Source: Acidobacteriota bacterium
Lineage (GTDB): Bacteria; Acidobacteriota; Terriglobia; Terriglobales; Acidobacteriaceae
Assembly (NCBI GenBank): GCA_021799945.1
Contig: JAJYZK010000140.1
Location: forward strand, 1-7,606
Direction of reading: 5' to 3'
DNA length: 7,606 nt
In this document: positions 4,936 to 7,606 of the stretch, piece by piece
Layout of the letters: the number at the start of each line of letters is the position of its first letter
How positions within the stretch are numbered: position 1 is the stretch's first letter
Position numbers and translations under genes: made by a program
Notes under the pieces: generated by a model
Told to the model about the DNA's origin: nothing
Databases searched by the model: none
What the model saw: the letters and a program-made list of their open reading frames with translations, nothing else

Positions 4936-6569
4936 CAACGAAAGGCCTCGACGAAGGTTACCTTGTTGGTTTCCTTCAAGGTAGTCAGACCGCGAGCGAC
5001 CCGGTCCAGCGCCGACTCGCGCAGAAACTTCATCCCGCCCTGCTGCGCCAGCCTGCGAACCTCCGATGTCGGTTTCTTTTCCAGGATAACCTCGCGAATG
5101 GCATCGGTAAGCTCCAGCAGCTCATGAATCGCCGTCCGGCCGCGAAATCCGGTGCCGGCACACTCGATGCAGCCGGCGCCCTCCCGGAATTCATACTCCC
5201 GCCACTCCGCCGGATTCAGACCGCTGTTGCGAAGGAATTCATCGTCGTAGCGCACCCCGCGGGAGCAGTATTCGCAATTGGTGCGGACCAGCCGCTGCGC
5301 CAGGATGCAGTTCAGCGCGGAAACGAAGTTGTAGGCCTCCACGCCCATGTTGAGGAAACGTCCCAGCACATCGACCACGTTGTTGGCGTGCACCGTGGTG
5401 AAGACCAGATGCCCGGTCAACGCCGAGTTGATGGCGATCTGCGCCGTCTCCTGGTCGCGAATCTCGCCCACCAGAATCTTGTCCGGGTCGTGGCGGAGGA
5501 TGGAGCGCAGGCCGCGGGCGAAGGTCAGGCCTTTCTTTTCGTTGACCGGAATCTGGGTGATGCCGCGGATCTGGTATTCGACCGGGTCCTCGATGGTGAT
5601 GATCTTGTCTTCGTCGCTCTTGATCTCGTTCAGAGCGGCGTAGAGGGTGGTCGTTTTGCCCGAGCCGGTCGGGCCGGTGACCAGCACCATGCCGTACGGC
5701 TCCCGGATATAGCGCCGGAAGCGGCGCAGGTCCTCTTCGCCAAAGCCCACCACGTCGAGGGTGAGCTTATGGAACTTTTCGCTCATCGACTCTTTGTCGA
5801 GCACGCGCAGAACGGCGTTTTCTCCATGCACGGTGGGCATGATGGAGACGCGGAAGTCGATGAGCCGGCCCTTGTACCGCACGCGGAAGCGGCCGTCCTG
5901 CGGCACCCGGCGCTCGGCAATATCCAGCTCGCTCATGATCTTGATGCGGGAAAGAATGGTGGTGTGGTGTTCGCGGGCAATGGGGGCCATGGCCGATTGC
6001 AGCACGCCGTCGATCCGGTACTTCACCAGCAGCGAGTCGTCGTAGGTTTCCAGGTGGATATCGGAGGCGCGCCGCTCCAGGGCGGTAAAAATGGTGGTGT
6101 CCACCAGGCGGATGATCGGGCTGATGTCTTCCTCCGAGGTCAGCTTCTCGATCGAAATGCTTTCGTCGGCATTCTCTTCCGCGGAGATGACGTCGAAGGT
6201 CAGGCCCTCGGTGGCCTCGTCCAGAACGCGCTGCGACTGCTCCGTCTTTTTCAGCAGGTCGGTGATCTGGGAGAGCGTGGCCACCCGGGTGATCAGCCGC
6301 TGCCCCAGCAGGCCGCTGATTTCGTCCAGCATCATCAGGCGGCTGGGATCGCTGACGGCGATGGTCAAACCGTCCTCGACCTGCTCCAGCGGGACGAAGT
6401 TATAGCGAAACATCATATCCACCGGGACGCTGCGGAAGAGCTCGTGTTGAATCCGGAAGTTCTTCAGGTCCACGAATTCGCAGCGGTAGCGAAGGGCCAG
6501 GGCCTGGGCGCGGCTCACCTCGTCCACGGTGGAGACGGCGGTGGTTACCAGTACGGTGGCGTCAGCCAT
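4935..6569 (-). CDS. gspE: GspE/PilB-type assembly ATPase
   Basis: This 544-aa hexameric cytoplasmic ATPase powers (pseudo)pilus assembly through the platform protein. Domains in order: an N-terminal MshEN/T2SSE_N-like part (about residues 20-110, including VPLEQVEDGLTIAVSDPSRL), a linker, the N2 domain with ERRASDIHLE (165-174), and the catalytic core. The motifs are complete: arginine-rich RRVPQDGRFRVR (220-231), Walker A GPTGSGKT (299-306), Asp box ITIEDPVE (324-331), Walker B ILVGEIRD with Glu369, and His box TGHLVFTTVHANN (385-397). The zinc-binding C-M domain has two CxxC pairs, Cys432/435 and Cys467/470. The pairs and the lack of a PilT-type start argue for an assembly rather than a retraction ATPase. 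The ATG at 6569 has GGAG five bases upstream. The length is normal for GspE/PilB. It follows gspF after an 89-bp gap and overlaps pilM by one base. Confidence 0.97.
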   Translation of the reverse strand: MADATVLVTTAVSTVDEVSRAQALALRYRCEFVDLKNFRIQHELFRSVPVDMMFRYNFVPLEQVEDGLTIAVSDPSRLMMLDEISGLLGQRLITRVATLSQITDLLKKTEQSQRVLDEATEGLTFDVISAEENADESISIEKLTSEEDISPIIRLVDTTIFTALERRASDIHLETYDDSLLVKYRIDGVLQSAMAPIAREHHTTILSRIKIMSELDIAERRVPQDGRFRVRYKGRLIDFRVSIMPTVHGENAVLRVLDKESMSEKFHKLTLDVVGFGEEDLRRFRRYIREPYGMVLVTGPTGSGKTTTLYAALNEIKSDEDKIITIEDPVEYQIRGITQIPVNEKKGLTFARGLRSILRHDPDKILVGEIRDQETAQIAINSALTGHLVFTTVHANNVVDVLGRFLNMGVEAYNFVSALNCILAQRLVRTNCEYCSRGVRYDDEFLRNSGLNPAEWREYEFREGAGCIECAGTGFRGRTAIHELLELTDAIREVILEKKPTSEVRRLAQQGGMKFLRESALDRVARGLTTLKETNKVTFVEAFR

Positions 6570-6626
6570 GTAAACTCCAATCCCGGATGCCGGCGGCTCC
6601 GCCGATCACAATCCGAATGCCCCCTG

Positions 6627-6674
6627 TGCGGTCCCCTATGCGGTCGTCGCTGCGGTCCTCAATGCGGTCCCATG
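6627..6674 (-). repeat. four-copy 12-bp tandem repeat across the gspF stop codon
   Basis: TGCGGTC (plus strand) occurs at 6627, 6639, 6651 and 6663, exactly 12 bp apart, each followed by five variable bases. On the minus strand and in the gspF frame the copies read GPH-stop, then GPQR, RPHR and GPHR. The repeat therefore spans the last three gspF codons, its TGA and part of the gap before gspE. Confidence 0.85.
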
Positions 6675-7606
6675 CTGCCGGCCTGACCGAGAGAAAAGAT
6701 GGGAAGATAGAGCGCAATCAGAATCATCACCACGACGCTGCCCATGAAGATCAGAATCGCCGGTTCGATCAGCGAAAGCGCGGCGGTCAACGCGGTCTGC
6801 ACATCCTCTTCAAAAAACTCGGCGACCGAGTTCAGCATCTGCGGCAGCGCGCCGGTCGATTCGCCCACATCGATCATTTCGATCGCCAGCGGCGGGAAGG
6901 CGTTGGTGCCGCCCAGGCTCTGCGCCAGACTCTTGCCCTCCCGCACCGTGGCGACCGAGGAGGTCACCGCGTGTCCCATGGTCTGGCTGGCGATGGAGCG
7001 CGCCGCCGTCTCCAGGGATGGCACCAGGGGAAGGCCGCCGCTGAGCAGCGTGGAGAGCGTGCGGGCAAACAGCGCCGCCTGATATTTCCGCCAGATATTG
7101 CCGAAGACCGGCATATTGATGCGCATGCGGTCGATGCGCAGCGCGCCCGCTGCGCTTCGGCTGTAGCGGACCAGAACGTAGGCGGTAAGCGCGATGCCCG
7201 ACAGCACCCACAGAATGTAGTGCTGAAAGTTGTTGCCGACGGCCAGCAGCATGGTCGTAGCCTCGGGCAGATTGCTTCCCAGTTGATCGTAGAGGGTGGC
7301 GAATCGGGGCACCACAAAGCTGATCAGGAAGACAAAAAGCGCGGAGACCATCACCACCAGCAACACCGGATAATAGAGCGAGGCCACCAGCTTTTTACGA
7401 AAGGTCAGGGAGATGCGCTGGAAGGCCAGATAGCGGCCCAGGACGTCTTCCAGCTGTCCGCTCCGTTCTCCGGCCAGCAGGGTGGTGGTGTAGATGACGG
7501 GAAAGCCGCCCTGGGCCTCAAAGGCCACGCTCAGCGATTCGCCGGTCTTCACCCGTGCGGCCACATTCTGCAGTTGCGCGCCGAAGGTGGTGTTCTTTTG
7601 GCCCTT
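6659..7606 (-). CDS. gspF: GspF/PilC-type inner-membrane platform protein (partial, 5' end off window)
   Basis: This is the C-terminal 315 residues of the polytopic platform protein that contacts the assembly ATPase and holds the growing pilus base. The family has about 400 residues, so roughly 90 are missing at the right edge. The frame is open to the edge, beginning KGQKNTTFGAQLQNVAARVK; a GTG at 7564 lies inside the gene and is not the true start. It contains two T2SSF domains: the first ends in VIYTTTLLAGERSGQLEDVL, a membrane segment and VVPRFATLYDQLGSNLPEAT; the second runs from RYQ/KYQAALFARTLSTLLSGG through IEMIDVGESTGALPQMLN. Three membrane segments are visible, at about window residues 75-101, 130-146 and 278-307. 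It ends LPIFSLGQAGSMGPH, near the usual family end, and its final codons lie in the 12-bp tandem repeat. It heads the operon as seen here; upstream genes may lie off the window. Confidence 0.96.
   Translation of the reverse strand, partial: KGQKNTTFGAQLQNVAARVKTGESLSVAFEAQGGFPVIYTTTLLAGERSGQLEDVLGRYLAFQRISLTFRKKLVASLYYPVLLVVMVSALFVFLISFVVPRFATLYDQLGSNLPEATTMLLAVGNNFQHYILWVLSGIALTAYVLVRYSRSAAGALRIDRMRINMPVFGNIWRKYQAALFARTLSTLLSGGLPLVPSLETAARSIASQTMGHAVTSSVATVREGKSLAQSLGGTNAFPPLAIEMIDVGESTGALPQMLNSVAEFFEEDVQTALTAALSLIEPAILIFMGSVVVMILIALYLPIFSLGQAGSMGPH

Noticed and set aside
5124..6686. A 520-codon open frame on the plus strand opposite gspE
   Set aside because: It is antisense to a gene with all ATPase motifs intact, has no recognisable domain, and long antisense frames are common in GC-rich coding DNA.

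Overview
The window is a GC-rich stretch (by eye about two thirds G+C) in which every gene I can support lies on the minus strand, so it reads from high to low coordinates. The gene set suggests a Gram-negative, double-membrane bacterium. The style of the proteins (a PilM-like protein starting 'LACEI', a PilN starting 'SLNLASHPY', a GspC/PilP-like protein with a 'GRNIF' motif, a pseudopilin with a Gly/Ser insert) reminds me most of Acidobacteriota. That taxonomic guess is from memory and was not searched.

From 7606 down to 869 runs a seven-gene operon for a type II secretion / type IV pilus-type machine. It holds the inner-membrane platform protein GspF/PilC (5' end cut by the window edge), the assembly ATPase GspE/PilB, then PilM-, PilN-, PilO- and PilP/GspC-like proteins of the alignment complex, and last a pseudopilin-like protein with a large low-complexity insert. 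After an 89-bp gap between the first two genes, every junction is a stop/start overlap (TGATG three times, GTGA once, ATGA once), so the last six genes are almost certainly translated as one coupled unit. The platform and ATPase would drive polymerisation of a (pseudo)pilus. PilM would link the cytoplasmic ATPase to PilN/PilO, and the PilP/GspC-like protein would reach across the periplasm towards a secretin. No secretin, prepilin peptidase or major pilin gene is in the window, so whether this is secretion or a pilus cannot be settled here.

From 868 to 448 there is a region of about 420 bp without a convincing long gene. It carries a 9-bp inverted repeat and, next to the following gene, a possible 22-codon leader ORF with a strong Shine-Dalgarno stretch. 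From 447 to 1 lies the N-terminal part of an OppB/DppB-type ABC transporter permease, which continues past the left edge and is probably a separate transcription unit.

The most unusual points are a four-copy tandem 12-bp repeat straddling the gspF stop codon, a repeat-derived Lys/Arg-rich tail on PilN, a pseudopilin that lacks Glu5 and has a Gly/Ser/Ala insert with a 120-bp-spaced internal duplication, a PilM with degenerate nucleotide-binding motifs, and the coupled leader ORF before the permease. I see no mobile element, CRISPR array, tRNA or rRNA, and nothing that amounts to a wholly new system. The machine is a recognisable hybrid with unusual accessory segments.
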